Assembly: GCA_000151295.1 (NCBI GenBank)
Contig: GG745335.1
Coordinates: 197,313-261,312 of the forward strand
Length of the DNA: 64,000 nt
DNA from: Allomyces macrogynus ATCC 38327
Taxonomy: Eukaryota; Blastocladiomycota; Blastocladiomycetes; Blastocladiales; Blastocladiaceae
Direction of reading: 5' to 3'
The notes beneath the pieces are model-generated. The model was not told where the DNA came from, did not search any database, and worked only from the letters and a program-made list of their open reading frames with translations. Shown here in pieces: positions 23,724-35,600 of the stretch; position 1 is the first letter of the stretch, and each line of letters starts with the position of its first letter. The position numbers were made by a program, and so were the translations under genes.

Positions 23724-24713
23724 GTGTACGATTTCGAGCCCGCCAATGCGTCTGACAGCGCCGGTTGCGACCCGACCCTTGACCTCACCCGCGGCGCGTG
23801 CACTCCGATGACAACTGCACGATGGGGACGGTTTTTCCTGTTCGTGCAACCACCTCCACCGCACTCTTCCGGCCCAAACGACGCCGTACACCGCAGCCTC
23901 GACTCATACGGCCGACCATTTTGCCTGACGCCCTTGCGCGTCGGGGTTCACTTGTATCCATCGCGTGATGCGGTCGACGCGCAGCGCCCGCTCGTACTCG
24001 AATGCACCGTCACGATCTCGTGCAGTTCCGGGTCGGCCAAATCGGCCCTGACGGCATGCTGGCCGGCCGAGGACCTTGATGACGTGAGTCTCGCATTTGG
24101 CACGCGGTTCGAAACCGACGCGGTCGGGTGCGTGACGCGGCCAACGATGCGCGCCGCGTTCAAGTGGCGCACGCCACCGGATACCGCAGAACCAGCCTTA
24201 TCGCCGACACCCGTCGTCGCGGACCTGCCCACCGCGTCCTTGCACGACCTCGACGCGCTCTCCACCCTCAACGACCGCACGGTTTGCGACTGTGCGCTCG
24301 TTCCCGCCGCCGGCTCGGACTTGACACTGTGGGTCTCGCGCCCGATCCTCGCCCGTGCGTCGCCGTTCTTTGATGCGATGTTCCGCGGTCCCTGGGCGGA
24401 TGCGCGAATTCCGACGCTTGCCGCGTCCCCCGTGGCCGTGCTGGTTTGTGTCGTGCACGCGTATTGCGGGTGGTTTCCTGGCGCCGACGCATTCCCGCGT
24501 GCGCCGTGGATGGACGAGTTTGTGGGTGGAGAAGATGTGGATCACCTTGACGATACCGCGTGGCGCGAGGTGCTCGATTTGGCGCGGATGCTGGAGTTGC
24601 GCGTGCTTGCGGTCGCAGTTGCAAGGGTGCTTGTTGCGAGGTTGGAGGATGAGATGCGCGACCTAAGCTCGGCAAGCGTCGTGTGTGTGGAAGGGCAGGC
24701 TGTGCTCGTGTAA
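23724..24713 (+). CDS. BTB protein 4, no FG tail
   Basis: The frame is open from about 23700 and the first in-frame ATG is at 23808, but family resemblance starts upstream of it, so a 5' exon is likely. An N-terminal region (RWGRFFLFVQPPPPHS) aligns with the start of the 63-kb gene (GFSLFMFLQPKTGH) and may be a MATH-like beta sandwich. A divergent BTB follows: CDCALVPAAGSDLTLWVSR, PILARASPFFDAMFRGPWAD, HAYCGWFPG and LARMLELRVLAVAVARVL. It ends soon after the helical region. Role as a CUL3 adaptor is inferred from the family only. Confidence 0.65.
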   Translation: MYDFEPANASDSAGCDPTLDLTRGACTPMTTARWGRFFLFVQPPPPHSSGPNDAVHRSLDSYGRPFCLTPLRVGVHLYPSRDAVDAQRPLVLECTVTISCSSGSAKSALTACWPAEDLDDVSLAFGTRFETDAVGCVTRPTMRAAFKWRTPPDTAEPALSPTPVVADLPTASLHDLDALSTLNDRTVCDCALVPAAGSDLTLWVSRPILARASPFFDAMFRGPWADARIPTLAASPVAVLVCVVHAYCGWFPGADAFPRAPWMDEFVGGEDVDHLDDTAWREVLDLARMLELRVLAVAVARVLVARLEDEMRDLSSASVVCVEGQAVLV

Positions 24714-25918
24714 GCACGAAGGATCTTTGTACATAGTAAGCTGCTGGCCGCGTCTTTCGCTGACACGGGACGACCGCTTTCAGAATTGGTTTGGCTAGGG
24801 AGAGTGTCGCTTCGAAAGTGGTATCGTTTGTGCATAATCAATTCGACACTGTTCTTTCGAGCGCGCGGCTGGTCTTGAGCGAGACCTTGAGCGACGGCGG
24901 CAGCACTGTACGGCGGAAACGGAGGATCGCAGAGGATTGCCTTGTGCTAGCAAGCTGCACGGCAAGGCGAAGCAAGATGAACGACAAAACGAATGAGGCC
25001 ACGTCACTCCGAACTTCCTGAAAACCTGGCACGTCTCGCACTGTCTCGCACCAAACCCTCGAGCTCCTCTTCGCCTCTTCACACGCCTTCGTTGGCTTGA
25101 GCACATCCACCTCGAGAAGGCATCCAATTAAGCGCTTTGGGAGACGATCAACCCCAGTACCCTTCAAATCTGGCGCTGCACGTCGTACAGTTTTTGAGGT
25201 GTGGAGTCTCCCTGCTTGAGCGAGCAGGGGGAATCTGCACACCCAAACTTGGGTCACTGGGGCGATCATGAAGATCTCACCTCTCTCTCTCTGGAACGCT
25301 TGGAGCTCATGCCTCGTAAGAATTAGCGGTCAGATGCAATGCTTGATGGTGAGCCCAAGATCCAGCTCGTGCCTGACGGATCAAGCCTGTGTACGTACAG
25401 CTGGGCAAATTTTTGGTCAGCTCAAAGTGCATGAACTTGTGAGTATGAGTTGTCAGCGCAATCACAATCAGCTGTGTAGCGGACTGCAGCGCGCGCTCGG
25501 CGCGTTTTGCCATTTGGGTGGCGCCCTTCACGAGTTTTACGTCGTCTCCCATCTCCTTCAGCCCAAAGGAGGTGTTTGGCGTGTCGGCTTGCCCTGATCC
25601 AGGTTGCTCACACACAGACACGCCATGGATCCGTTTCCGTTTCCGTTTCCGTTTCTCGAATGTCCGGTCTGGTTTGCCTGTCGCGAGCTGTTTGATCGCT
25701 GTGTGATCCTCCAAAATTATCGGCGCATTTGCTCGCGCCCGGTTGAGCAATAGTGATGAGCAGGACGAGCGAGGTTGTCCCGGTTCCCGCTGACGACGAT
25801 CGAGTTTCTCCACCTGAAGGGGTTGCGTTTTGACATAAGCTCTTGAAGTGAGGTCGCAAGTCGCTGTTCAATATTGTCTGTGAGAGCGTGTTACGAGTGT
25901 TCTCCACCCAACAGCACA
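24714..25918. other. Intergenic, one short tandem repeat
   Basis: No gene is supported. A (CCGTTT)n hexamer repeat of about four units lies at 25631-25655. Confidence 0.5.
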
Positions 25919-27254
25919 TCATGAGGTCGGTACTCGGCAGGCTTTTTTGTGCATCGCTGACTTGGATGTCACGCTCACCAGACCGCACGGTTGCGATGGA
26001 TGGTGGACAGGGTTCAAGTAACAGGGCCAATGGTCATGGCGGCCGATAGAGCCGCGCCATTGCAACAATCCTCGAGCAAATCCAAAACGCGCATCAACTC
26101 TCATTTGTCTTTGCTGGTCCCCTCTCCCTCCCCCTACTACTACTACTCTCCGCCGGCACCGATGCGCCCGACACGGCGCAACCCCCCGCCCAAACCCCAT
26201 CCCAATCAGCCGATCCAACAGCGCGTCCTTGGCCGCCTGCAGCCCCTGGAGTTCGCGCACGACCGCATCCAATTCAGCCTGGTGCACGGTGCGCCGCTGC
26301 TTCTCGTACTGATACCTCCCCCTCAGCGCGGCGACCTTGGCCGCCAAATCCGGCAACGCCGCGAGTGCCGGGTCCTCGGTCTCGTCGTCGCTCGGCTCGT
26401 CCTCTTCGGATGCGGTCGCGTCGCCATCGTCAATGACCGGCGCGGAGCGTGCGGTCGCGCGGCGCGACGAGGACCGCAGTCGCTTGGACGCGCGCGTCGT
26501 GGACGATGATGACCCGTCCGGGTCGGGCGCGGCGGGTTTGGGGAGAATGGGCGGAAGGTCGCGCCATTCGCCGTCGATCAGCTGGTGTTCCGCATGGTGC
26601 ACCTTGATGTGTTTGGAGAGCGCGTCGGACCGCGGGAACGACCGGTCGCATTCGGGGATTGGGCAGTCAAAGGGCTTTTCGCCCGTGTGGCCGCGCCTAC
26701 ACGATGGCTCCCGTCAGCGAACACCACCGGAAAACACCCAACGCGACTCTGCCAACGTACATGTGCACAATCAAGCTGAACCTTGACGCCTGCGACATGC
26801 CCTTGCGCGTGCACCCGGCCCACTCGCACATGTACTCACCCTTTTTGTACCCGATATGCGAGTCGAGTAAATGTTGCACGAGCGGCGCCATGTCGTCGAA
26901 TTTCAGACCGCAGCCGCGCCACTGGCAGATGAAATCGGCACCCACACGCGCGGGCGCGGGGGGCATGGAGGCGTCGTCGTCGTTGTGAACGGCTCGTGCG
27001 GCGGGAGCCGGGGGTGACGAGACGTGCAGGCCGCTGCCGGTCATGGCGTCGTCGTCCTCGGTGTCGTAGTCGTGCGAAGTCGTGGTCGCGGACGTAGCGG
27101 GCGTGCGCGCGATGCTATTGCCGCCAGCATGCTCGTCGTCGGTCGGAGCAGGTGTGGTCGTGGTCGAAGTGGTTGTTTGGGGTGGTAGGGCCGGTCGCGG
27201 CGGGGGGACGCCCGGCGCGTAGACGCCTGGCGGCAGCGTCGGTTGCCAGTTCAT
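25919..27254 (-). CDS. C2H2 zinc-finger protein with C-terminal coiled coil (possibly IEC1-like)
   Basis: Exons 27254-26761 and 26696-25919 join through the codon for the Met in VHMRGHTGEKPF, giving 423 residues. Order: Pro/Thr-rich N-terminus, acidic patch, three fingers (CQWRGCGLKF..., CEWAGCTRKG..., CPIPECDRSFPRSDALSKH), Ser/Arg-rich linker, acidic segment, then a coiled coil (KVAALRGRYQYEKQRRTVHQ). The W-containing first fingers and the PECDRSFPRSDAL finger are typical of a fungal chromatin-linked family that I associate with the INO80 subunit Iec1, from memory. The last about 70 residues look unlike coding, so a further intron or earlier end is possible. Confidence 0.7.
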
Positions 27255-27535
27255 GTTGTCCGCTTGGATATCAAGTTGCAGCGGGTATTCGTGAGCGCCG
27301 GTGTGGATTGCGACGTGGAATAAACGGTGCACAGTGAGTGATCGATCAATGGAAGTCGTTGGCGGCGGTGTTGGGCCGACCGCGTTTTGCCTCGCGACCG
27401 CACAGGTGAGCGCACCTGATGCTGTCAACACACATCTCACCGCACGCGTGCTCGGGGTACTCATCAACCATCATTTTCGCTGAGTTGGCCGGCATTCGCG
27501 AGCGCGACGCCAAGCAAAAGTATCAGCAGCCAACC
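27255..27535. promoter_or_regulatory. Shared promoter region of zinc-finger gene and SPB4
   Basis: 281 bp between two divergent start codons. No clear TATA box. Regulation of the two genes from one region is inferred from distance only. Confidence 0.4.
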
Positions 27536-29930
27536 ATGACCACAGCACTACCGTTGCCTGCCGCCGGCAGTTGGCGCAATGTCACGCCCGCGCTCTCGCC
27601 GCTCGTGTATGGATCTCAACCCAGCGACACCCCAATCCACGAAATTGCCTGGACCCGCCAACTGACGAGTAATAATATCTGGACACACGTCTACATCGAT
27701 TGACCCAGAATCGACGTCGTCGAGCGGCTCGGGTTCACGCAAATGACGCCCGTGCAGTCGCAAACGATCCCATTATTCCTGAAATCCAAGGACGTGGTCG
27801 TCGAGGCCATTACGGGCTCGGGCAAGACGCTCGCATTTGTGATCCCTGTGATTGAAATGATGCTGCGCAAAATGAAGTCGGAGCCGCTGCGCAAGAACCA
27901 AATCGGCGCGATTATCATTAGTCCAACACGGTACCAATCATTCTCGACCGGCTGAAAGTGGATGGATTGGCAACTGACGTGACGAGTGGGTGGACAGGGA
28001 ACTCGCAATCCAAATCTACTCGGTCTTGCGCCAATTCTTGCCCGACTCGCCGACCAACTACCGTCCGCACGGCACCGACCCGGACGCTGCCGACGCCGAC
28101 GCGAATGGCGACGCCGACATGGACGCGGCACCCTCCACGACCGCAACCGGCGCTTCCTCTGAACCCGCACCGAAGAATAAGAAGTCGCAGCTCACGCACG
28201 CGCTCTTCGTCGGCGGTGCGACCTCGTCCCTCGAAGACGATCTCGCACACTTCAAGCAGTACGGCGCACACATTGTCGTTGCCACGCCCGGCCGACTGGA
28301 AGAAGTGTTGAAACGCGGCATCGGCCACCGCACGGCGGGCGCATCCGCCAACGCGGCCCTCGTCAACGTCAAGGAATGCGACGCGGTGATTCTCGACGAG
28401 GCCGACCGTTTGCTCGATCTCGGGTTCAAGCAGGCGCTTGCGAATATTTTGGGCTACTTGCCGAAACAGCGCCGTACGGGTCTGTTTTCGGCGACCATGA
28501 CCGACGCGCTTGGCGAGCTCGTGCGGACCGGGCTGCGCAACCCCGTGCGGATCGCAGTGAAAGTCGAGCATGCGGCATCGGGCGCCGTCTGGCGCACACC
28601 GCAGTCGCTGGATATCGGCGCGGTTGTCGTGACAGAATCAACGAAACTCGCGTGGCTGCTCGCGTGCGTGCGCCGGTGGGGCCAAGGGCGGAAGGTCATT
28701 GTCTACATGGCCACGTGCAAGCAGGTCGAGTACTGGTACAAGGCGCTCGCGACGATTGCTGCCGCCAAGGACGTACCGTGGCATTCGTTGCACGGGCAAC
28801 AGACGGCGAAACGGCGCGCGGCCGTGTTCCAGGCATTTGTCGACCCGAGTACCGACCATGCGGTCTTGATCACGACGGATGTCGCTGCGCGTGGGCTCGA
28901 TATTCCGAACGTCGATCTCGTCATTCAGTACGATCCGCCGACGGATCCGAAAATGTTTGCGCACCGGTGTGGTCGTGCCGGGCGTGCGGGCCGCGCGGGG
29001 AAGGCGGTCGTATTCTTGACCGAGAACGAGGACGCGTATGTCGAGTTCATGCACGTGCGCAAAGTGAACGTGCAGCCCGTGACCGACTGGGCGTGGGGCG
29101 AGCCGGGGACCAAGACCGGCAAGTCCAAGAAGGGCATTAAGGACGCTTTTGCTGTGACTGACCAGGACGCATTGCACGCCGAGCTCGTGACCGCGATCCA
29201 GGGCGACCGCGACTTACTCGACAAGTCGATCTTGGCGTTCACGTCCTACGTACGGTCGTATACCGCGCACGAACTGTCCTACATTTTCCAGCTCAAGAAA
29301 CTCGACTTGGTTGCGCTCGTTCGCCAGTTTGCGCTCGTCAAGGTGCCGAACATGCCGGAAATCAAGCGCAATTCGGAAGTCGTCGATCAGCTCGCGCAGT
29401 ACGAGGCCGCGCTCGCGATTGATGCGAGCAAGATCGCCTACAAGGACAAAATTCGCGAAAAGGCGCGGCTCGACCGGATCGCCAAGAAGGCCGAGGAGGC
29501 GGCCTTGGCCGCGTTGACGGCGGCCGCCGATAAGAAGAAGCGCGATAAGAAGAAGCGGTCGCTCGCCGAGGCCTGGTCGGAGCAAAAGGAAAAGAAGCAG
29601 AAGCGGCTCGAGCGCCGCGAGAAGAAGGATAAGCGCAAGGCCGCGATCGAGCAGCTCAAGGCGCAGGGCAAGGAGTTTTTCACGGCCAAGAGCAAGAAGC
29701 TCGCGGCGGCCGAGTTGGGTGTGGCCGCCACGACGGAGGGCAAGGACGCGGGTTCGGATAGCAGCGACAGCGATAGCGATGTGGACATGGCTGACGACTA
29801 CGCTGAGCTGCAGCGGGAAAAGCGCGCGCAGCGCAAGACCAAGCAGCAGAAGAAGGGCGGCGGACCCATGACCATGTCGTTTGATTTTGCCGCGGCGGAT
29901 AGCGATGCGTCGTCGGACGAGTCGACTTGA
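27536..29930 (+). CDS. SPB4: DEAD-box RNA helicase SPB4/DDX55
   Basis: Acts in nucleolar 60S assembly (27S pre-rRNA processing) in yeast. Exons 27536-27606, 27709-27930 and 27998-29930 join in phase to 741 residues. Motifs in order: Q motif (GFTQMTPVQ), I (AITGSGKT), Ia (PTREL, across intron 2), Ib (TPGRL), II (DEAD), III (SAT), V (ARGLDIP) and VI ([10 protein letters not shown]). The DUF4217 region with [15 protein letters not shown] and NMPEIK is characteristic of the SPB4 subgroup. The C-terminus is Lys-rich coiled coil with acidic clusters, suiting rRNA binding. An acidic insert before motif Ib (near [16 protein letters not shown]) lengthens the first RecA domain. Confidence 0.9.
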
Positions 29931-30444
29931 TTTTGCTCATGTTCATTTCTCTTGCTGTCGCCAGCGTGAACATTTTTGGTGTCTGTGGATGAGTAGGACT
30001 TTGCCCCTTCAGGTTCAGCGAGACGGACATATCGCCATGAGCAGCGGTCAAAGAGCTTTCGTTTTCGTGAGCGATCAGGGTGGACTTGCAAATGTCGTGA
30101 CTTGAGGGTGGTCTCAACTCCCCAGCCCCCTTCGTTTGCTGGACAAACGCATCTCGCATTTTGACACCAAGACTGCGGTCGCTCTATTGGCGCACCTTCT
30201 CCGATTCATTCGCAGGTACAATGCCTCGCTCGGCATGCATTGATTCAGATCGCTATGAGTCTCACTCGATGAGTCCCAACCAGGCTGTGGGACGATTTAT
30301 GTGACATGTCCTACCGCGTTCTTCAGTCTCAAACCATTGGCCACCGCGAGCGCCCGCTCTCGTCGTGCTCCTCGAGTCTTTTCCAACTTGCTGCAGCCAA
30401 ACGACGCCGCCAAGCCCACGTTGTGACAGCGCTCTGTCTCCGTC
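29931..30444. other. Intergenic between SPB4 and BTB gene 5
   Basis: SPB4 3' flank and BTB 5' flank. No other feature seen. Confidence 0.5.
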
Positions 30445-31500
30445 ATGCCACCAATTGAACGCCACAAGATCATTATCTGCTCTCGCTACACCAACCCCGC
30501 TTCTCTCAAACGTTTCAGCACGGTGCCTGGCTCGCGGATGCATCAATGGCGGCCCGCTGGTCAAGTCTATGCACATGCTGTGATGCGGCCATCCGAGCTG
30601 CAGCCGACCCAGGACCAGCTGGAGAAGCGGCCGCATTTGCGCTTTGTCGAGGTCGAGGTGATGGCGTGGTTCAGTAACGCGCTGAGCAACAAGGTCTTTG
30701 ATGTGGCCGGCACCATTTTGTACCTTGACAGCGGTCTGGCGCCAGACCGCCTGTCGTACCGATTCTCAATGCAGCTGGAAGCTCCTCCCGAGTGTCCAGT
30801 AATTTCGTCGGACCCACCCGTACCGCGCCCGTCCGTGGCAGCGACGGTCGTGGTCGCAGTGGACGTGTCAGATCCTGAGCAGAAAGTAATGGACATGGAA
30901 CTGAAGTTTGAATTGGCCGAATCCGAACCAACCACGTTACCGCACACGCCTGTGGCTCTACCATCGCTCGGCGTCCTCCAATATCTCCACGACACAAAAG
31001 CGAGTGACTGTGCGTTCCGGATCCGCGGCACCGAGACGCTGTTGTACGCGTCGCGTATCATGCTGATGCGCGGTTCTCAATTCTTCCGCTCGATGTTCTC
31101 GGGCAATTGGACCGAAACGCAGTCCAAGGACCCGATCTCATTCACGTCGTGGGACGCGCCCGCCGTTGCGCTCGCGTTTGTGCATATTTACTCGGGTTGG
31201 ACGCCCGACCAGCCGACGTTGCCTGAGGACGTGCCCCCAAATCTCGTCGATGATTTCGGTTGCGACCCCGATTCGTTTGACGAAGACGCGTGGCGCCATT
31301 TGTTCAAGCTTGCGCGGTTTCTCGGGCTCAAGCCGCTGGCACGTGCCGTCAACCGCAAGCTCGTGGCCCTACTCGAGGAACAGTTCCAAGAACTGTCCGA
31401 GGTGACGGACGTGCTGCCAGCTAAGGCCACGGAACTGGCGCCGGCTAGAAAGCGCCGCCGCATTGAGACGAAAACGGACGACGTGGCCCGCGCGTCGTAG
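30445..31500 (+). CDS. BTB protein 5, intact single-exon frame
   Basis: 351 residues from an ATG at 30445 to TAG. The N-terminal 190 residues are beta-rich and shared with the family only loosely. BTB core: SDCAFRIRGTETLLYASR, IMLMRGSQFFRSMFSGNW and FVHIYSGWTPDQ, then helices (FKLARFLGLKPLARAVNRKL). It ends in a basic patch (ARKRRRIETK) that could be a nuclear signal. No FG repeats. Along with the 63-kb gene it is the cleanest member in the window. Function beyond a likely adaptor or dimerisation role cannot be read from sequence. Confidence 0.8.
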   Translation: MPPIERHKIIICSRYTNPASLKRFSTVPGSRMHQWRPAGQVYAHAVMRPSELQPTQDQLEKRPHLRFVEVEVMAWFSNALSNKVFDVAGTILYLDSGLAPDRLSYRFSMQLEAPPECPVISSDPPVPRPSVAATVVVAVDVSDPEQKVMDMELKFELAESEPTTLPHTPVALPSLGVLQYLHDTKASDCAFRIRGTETLLYASRIMLMRGSQFFRSMFSGNWTETQSKDPISFTSWDAPAVALAFVHIYSGWTPDQPTLPEDVPPNLVDDFGCDPDSFDEDAWRHLFKLARFLGLKPLARAVNRKLVALLEEQFQELSEVTDVLPAKATELAPARKRRRIETKTDDVARAS

Positions 31501-31719
31501 TGCGCCGCTGTTGCAAAATGACCCTCGTCTGCGTTGAAGCGTTGTAGCCCGTCCCGATTTCTGTTCGCTTTTGTTTTCTTTGCCGTGCCATTATCGAAGG
31601 AGTTTGGAGAAGAAAATTTGTCTGGCTCTTGTCAATGATGCGCTTTTGTGAGTTAGCGCTTCTCTTCACCATTGCACGTCGCCAAGAATCAGCACGAGCC
31701 CATCAGGTCTTAGAGGGTG

Positions 31720-33560
31720 CAGTCGGCGGCCAGGTTGCTCCACTCGGTGCACTCGAACGCGGTCCACGGCAACGACGCGTAGAACATGGTGCTGAGCATG
31801 TCGTCAAACGGTATTCCCATCAGACACACCTGGACCAGGTCCGAGATTCTTCGTCAAGCGACATGGGCCACAGTTAGTAGACGGTCTTGGAAAACGACAA
31901 AGAGTGGAACGTTTGCAACGACATTTTGCGCAAGTCAATGACGCGCACGTTCTGGATGCAGTTGGACCGCTCAAGCGCGACGAGGTGGAGCTGGCGGACT
32001 TGGAAGTCTTCGATCGGGACAAAGCGCGCGGCAGGATCACGACCTCGCGATATGCATCAAGAGTGGTTGTCGTAGTTGCGTCCTCAGTCGAGTCGAAGCT
32101 TGCAATCGGCGCCTCGGCATCGGCAAAGACGGTCGACACGGGCACGCGGAACAGCCAGTTGTTAATGTGCACGCCCTCGGCCGTGAGCACGTAGAGCAGG
32201 TCGCCATGCGCTTCGACCGTGTGTTGAACCCCTTCGCGCCGCGGGAATAAGCGTCGCGGCATCGCAAGACCCGGCGCCGTGACCGTCTTCTCAACCCATT
32301 CCGTTTCGCGCCCTCATGCCCCTCGTCCTCGTCATCGGCCGTCCACCTCGTCGGAGTCAATCGCCCACATCTCGCACGTAATCTGTGCGCCAGCGTGCAC
32401 GAGATCAAACCGCGAGTTGCACGACTTGGTGAGCATCAATCCGTCGTCCTCCTGGTCTAGCACCTGGTCGTGCGCGGCCGGATCCATGCTGTCGAATCGG
32501 TGACGGCACACCTGGAACACGCGCTCGGGTCGCATCGAGCGCGTCCACTTGTCGTCACGAGAATAACTCCCTGGTGGTCGTGTGCGGCCGGGTCCGTGTC
32601 GCCGAACAGGGCATCTGGAACGTGCGCACGGTCCAGTCGAGCACCCTTACTTGCCGTCATGCGAAAACTCCAGCCGCGCCGTCGTTCCCAAATGCAATGA
32701 ACCGGCCTGGCTGCACGGCGAAATCCTGACCCGGAAGTCAGCACAGTCTGCCTCCTCACACACGGCGTGGCCGCGCAAGCTCGTTCTCGTCCCTCCTCGC
32801 CGACCATACCACCGCCGACGTGGCGTGGGCCGCGTGATTCCACACGTGCTGCCGGTCGATACTCGTGCGCCTTGCGAGTTGTAGGTATGTAAGTCCAGCG
32901 GCCACATTGGGCGTGCGCTCCCTCTCGTCGATCCAGGCAATGGTGAACTCGCGCGTGAGCTGCGTGCGCGGTGCCACCGTCGGCAAGCTCGAGACAGTCG
33001 CACGTGTCCTCGTTCTCGCGCAAAAATGGAAGCGAGCACCTTGGTGCGTGCGCGTGCTTCTTCTACGGCCCAATATTGTCGCGTGAGCGCCAAGGAAGGG
33101 AGGGCGATAACAATGAACCAAACAAAGTACGAAACTGGCGTGAAGTATACTTCGCATGCCCAAGACGTCCGCGTACGAGTCGGGAGCGCGATCGGCAATC
33201 CAATCCACGACAGTTCGGCAACTGATCGAGCAGCTGCGGCGCGTCAGGGAGCCTCGCCGTTGGCGTCCATTGTGCGCAGTCGTCAATCGCGTCTGCAGGC
33301 CGCAAGCCGCGGTACCGCACCTGATGCCGGTCCACGTGGCCCGCGACCTTGCACGAGTATATAGGAGGTCCAGCCGGGTCCAGACGTCCGGCAGGGCGTG
33401 CGTTCTCGCTGATCAGATCAATGATGAGCTCGCAGACGAGCTGCGCGCGTCACGCTGTCGTCGGCCCGCTCGAGGCAGTCGTGCATGTTGTCCTTGTACT
33501 CGCGCATGCAGTCAATGACCTCGGAGTTGGTGGACCGTGCAGCGCGCAGATCGTTGAAGA
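31720..33560 (-). pseudogene. Decayed second copy of the oligopeptidase B-like locus
   Basis: Reading 33.56 to 31.72 kb on the minus strand gives fragments of the 52.9-56.1 kb locus in many frames. A piece of the peptidase N-terminus comes first (DCLERAD), then the upstream small ORF (ADAIDD, APQLLDQLPN), then the peptidase again (DCLELAD; DPAAHDQV; MPRRLFPRREGV; NNWLFRVPVSTVFADAEAP). It then jumps straight from the LWPMSLDEE region to a catalytic-domain scrap (TMFYASLPWTAFECTEW). The Ser, Asp and His segments of the triad are gone. It is therefore a duplicated, internally rearranged and deleted copy. Confidence 0.85.
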
Positions 33561-33790
33561 GCATGGTTGGCCGCGATTGGAGGTGTCGTCGCGGATTGTA
33601 CTATGAGCGGGATCACACGTGTCGCGGGCGCGATGCGCGTGGTGGAACGGCCAAGCATCTGAACTGCTGATGTGGAGATGCGATCGTGCATGATGCTGAT
33701 GCTTGTTGCCTGACTGCTCCAACAGCGCTCCATTCACCCCCAGAACAGTATGGTCACGAAAACGATTTCATTCCATGACACTCCAATCCT

Positions 33791-34328
33791 TTACTCGTCA
33801 GCGGCAGCGGCAGCGGCGCCCTGCTTGGCGGCGATCACCTGGTTGGCGATGCGGTCGAGCTCACGGCGGCCCGTGGGCGTGATCTGGCGACCCTTGCCCG
33901 AGGGGATCTGCTCGAGGATCTTGACCTTCTCGAGAGCCTGGAGGGCCTTGCGCTGGACCGAGCCCGAGGCGAGGCCAAAGTGGTTGGGCGCGCACCCGCG
34001 GCGGACCTTGCCACCGTAGACCTTGCGCAGGGCACCGACACCGACGCCGCGGCGCAGGTAGATGTGGCGGGCCAGGGCAGCTAAGAGGGGGAGCGAAGAC
34101 GAGAGTCAGTTCGTTGCTCGGCCAAGATGGGTTGGAGAAGTGAACGAGAAAGAAATACGAACCAGCGTGGGTGTAGAACCAGTCCGGGTCCTGCGGGCCG
34201 TGCTCCTTGAACGAGGCCGTCTTGGCGAGCTCGGTCCAGGCGGGGACCTGGAGCTTGCCCGACTTCTTAAGGTGCGCGGCGAGCGCGGGGATAAAATCAG
34301 CGGCAGCAACGTCCTTGACAGAGGCCAT
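33791..34328 (-). CDS. RPS19: 40S ribosomal protein S19 (eS19)
   Basis: Exons 34328-34163 and 34080-33791, with an 82-bp GT-AG intron, give 151 residues, the usual length. The start MASVKDVAAADFIPALAAHL, then LKKSGKLQVPAW, DWFYTHAA, ARHIYLRRGVGVGALRKVYGG and ASGSVQRKALQALEKVKILE match eS19 throughout. Arg codons are almost all CGN, as expected for a highly expressed gene. It is needed for 18S rRNA maturation and sits in the 40S head. Confidence 0.97.
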
Positions 34329-35600
34329 CTGATCAAAGGAACGGCGATGCAGCAGCGCAGTCAGATCGAGTTGGTCTTATCAACAGCAGTCGGCACGCGG
34401 CGAGAGAACCCGCCGCGGCCCGCGCAAAGAACAACTCGGCCGCCCGCTCCCCTTGGAAAGGGGTGAATCCTCGTCGGTCATGCCGAAATAGGCAGATCTG
34501 ACGGGCCGGACAGTGCGGCACGGGCACAGAGACCGCGTGGCGACGTGGAGGCAGGATCAGGGCCGTCCATGAGCGGCACTTCAGCAGAGGAGCGTGGGTG
34601 GGTGCGCCGTGCGGTCACTCGCTCGGGAGCGAGCAGAGGGGTTCTTTACGGGGCCATGGTCGGGGGCTCGGGCGTGCGTGCGTGCCGGTGCGTGGTGCGG
34701 GTATACCTTGATGAATCTGCACGGCGGCGAAAGAGGGAGGAGCGACGGGACGGGCAGAGGCGCGCTTTAGCGGAGCGAAACGACGACAGCGAAAGGTGCG
34801 TGCTCCGACCCCGGGCCATGGCAACGGGCACGCGGGGTCACAGGACCACCGTTGCCAGGGAGTCTTCAAGCGGTGCGGCACGTGCGGCACCTGTCACATC
34901 TCCCGCGTCACGTGCGCCGCCGCAAGACCGCGACCTGCACGCGGGCAACACTGTCTCCCGCGATTCTTTCCTCCACCTGCGATCAGATCATTCAGCGATA
35001 ACGACGGCCCCAACGCCAAACCGGCGGCAAAGAGGCCATTGAGAACGCCCGATCACGCTTCATCTTTCCGCATCACATTGCAGCTTTGCTGAGCGGACGA
35101 GTTTGTCTGCTGCGCACCGACCGGGACCGATGTGATCAAAAGAACCAACCACCACTCGTCGACCTGCGATCGGACTGCCATTCTTGCGCAATCCAACGTA
35201 CGCGGCACGCCAAGCAACGCGGCACATTTTGCGACTCCAAATCGACGGGTTTGTTTGCAATCCCGCGCCGATCCGCCACCTGTGTCGTGTCCAGGGGCGC
35301 GACACGGCCTCAACCTCGCATATGCTTGCGGTACCCCCCGCATGCCGTTCTCGCCAAGTGCTCGACAAGCGGATCCCACTCGGTCGTGCTGCGAAAGGCG
35401 CTGCTCATCGAAGCTCAAGTCGCGACAAACCGGTGCGCTTTTGTTGAAGCTGATCTCGGTTTTGGGGATACTGTCGTGCTGGCTGACCTGATGCCTCACC
35501 CATCTCACACCCGGATCGAACCATCCCAGAACCCCGCCGTGCCCGCCCCCGAAGCCCGCACCATTCCAACCCGCTCGCCGCGCACCTTCTCCACCGTAAC
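34329..35600. other. Intergenic, divergent promoters of RPS19 and membrane protein
   Basis: Long frames here overlap one another in several phases with no domain. I see no gene, RNA or repeat. Confidence 0.5.
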
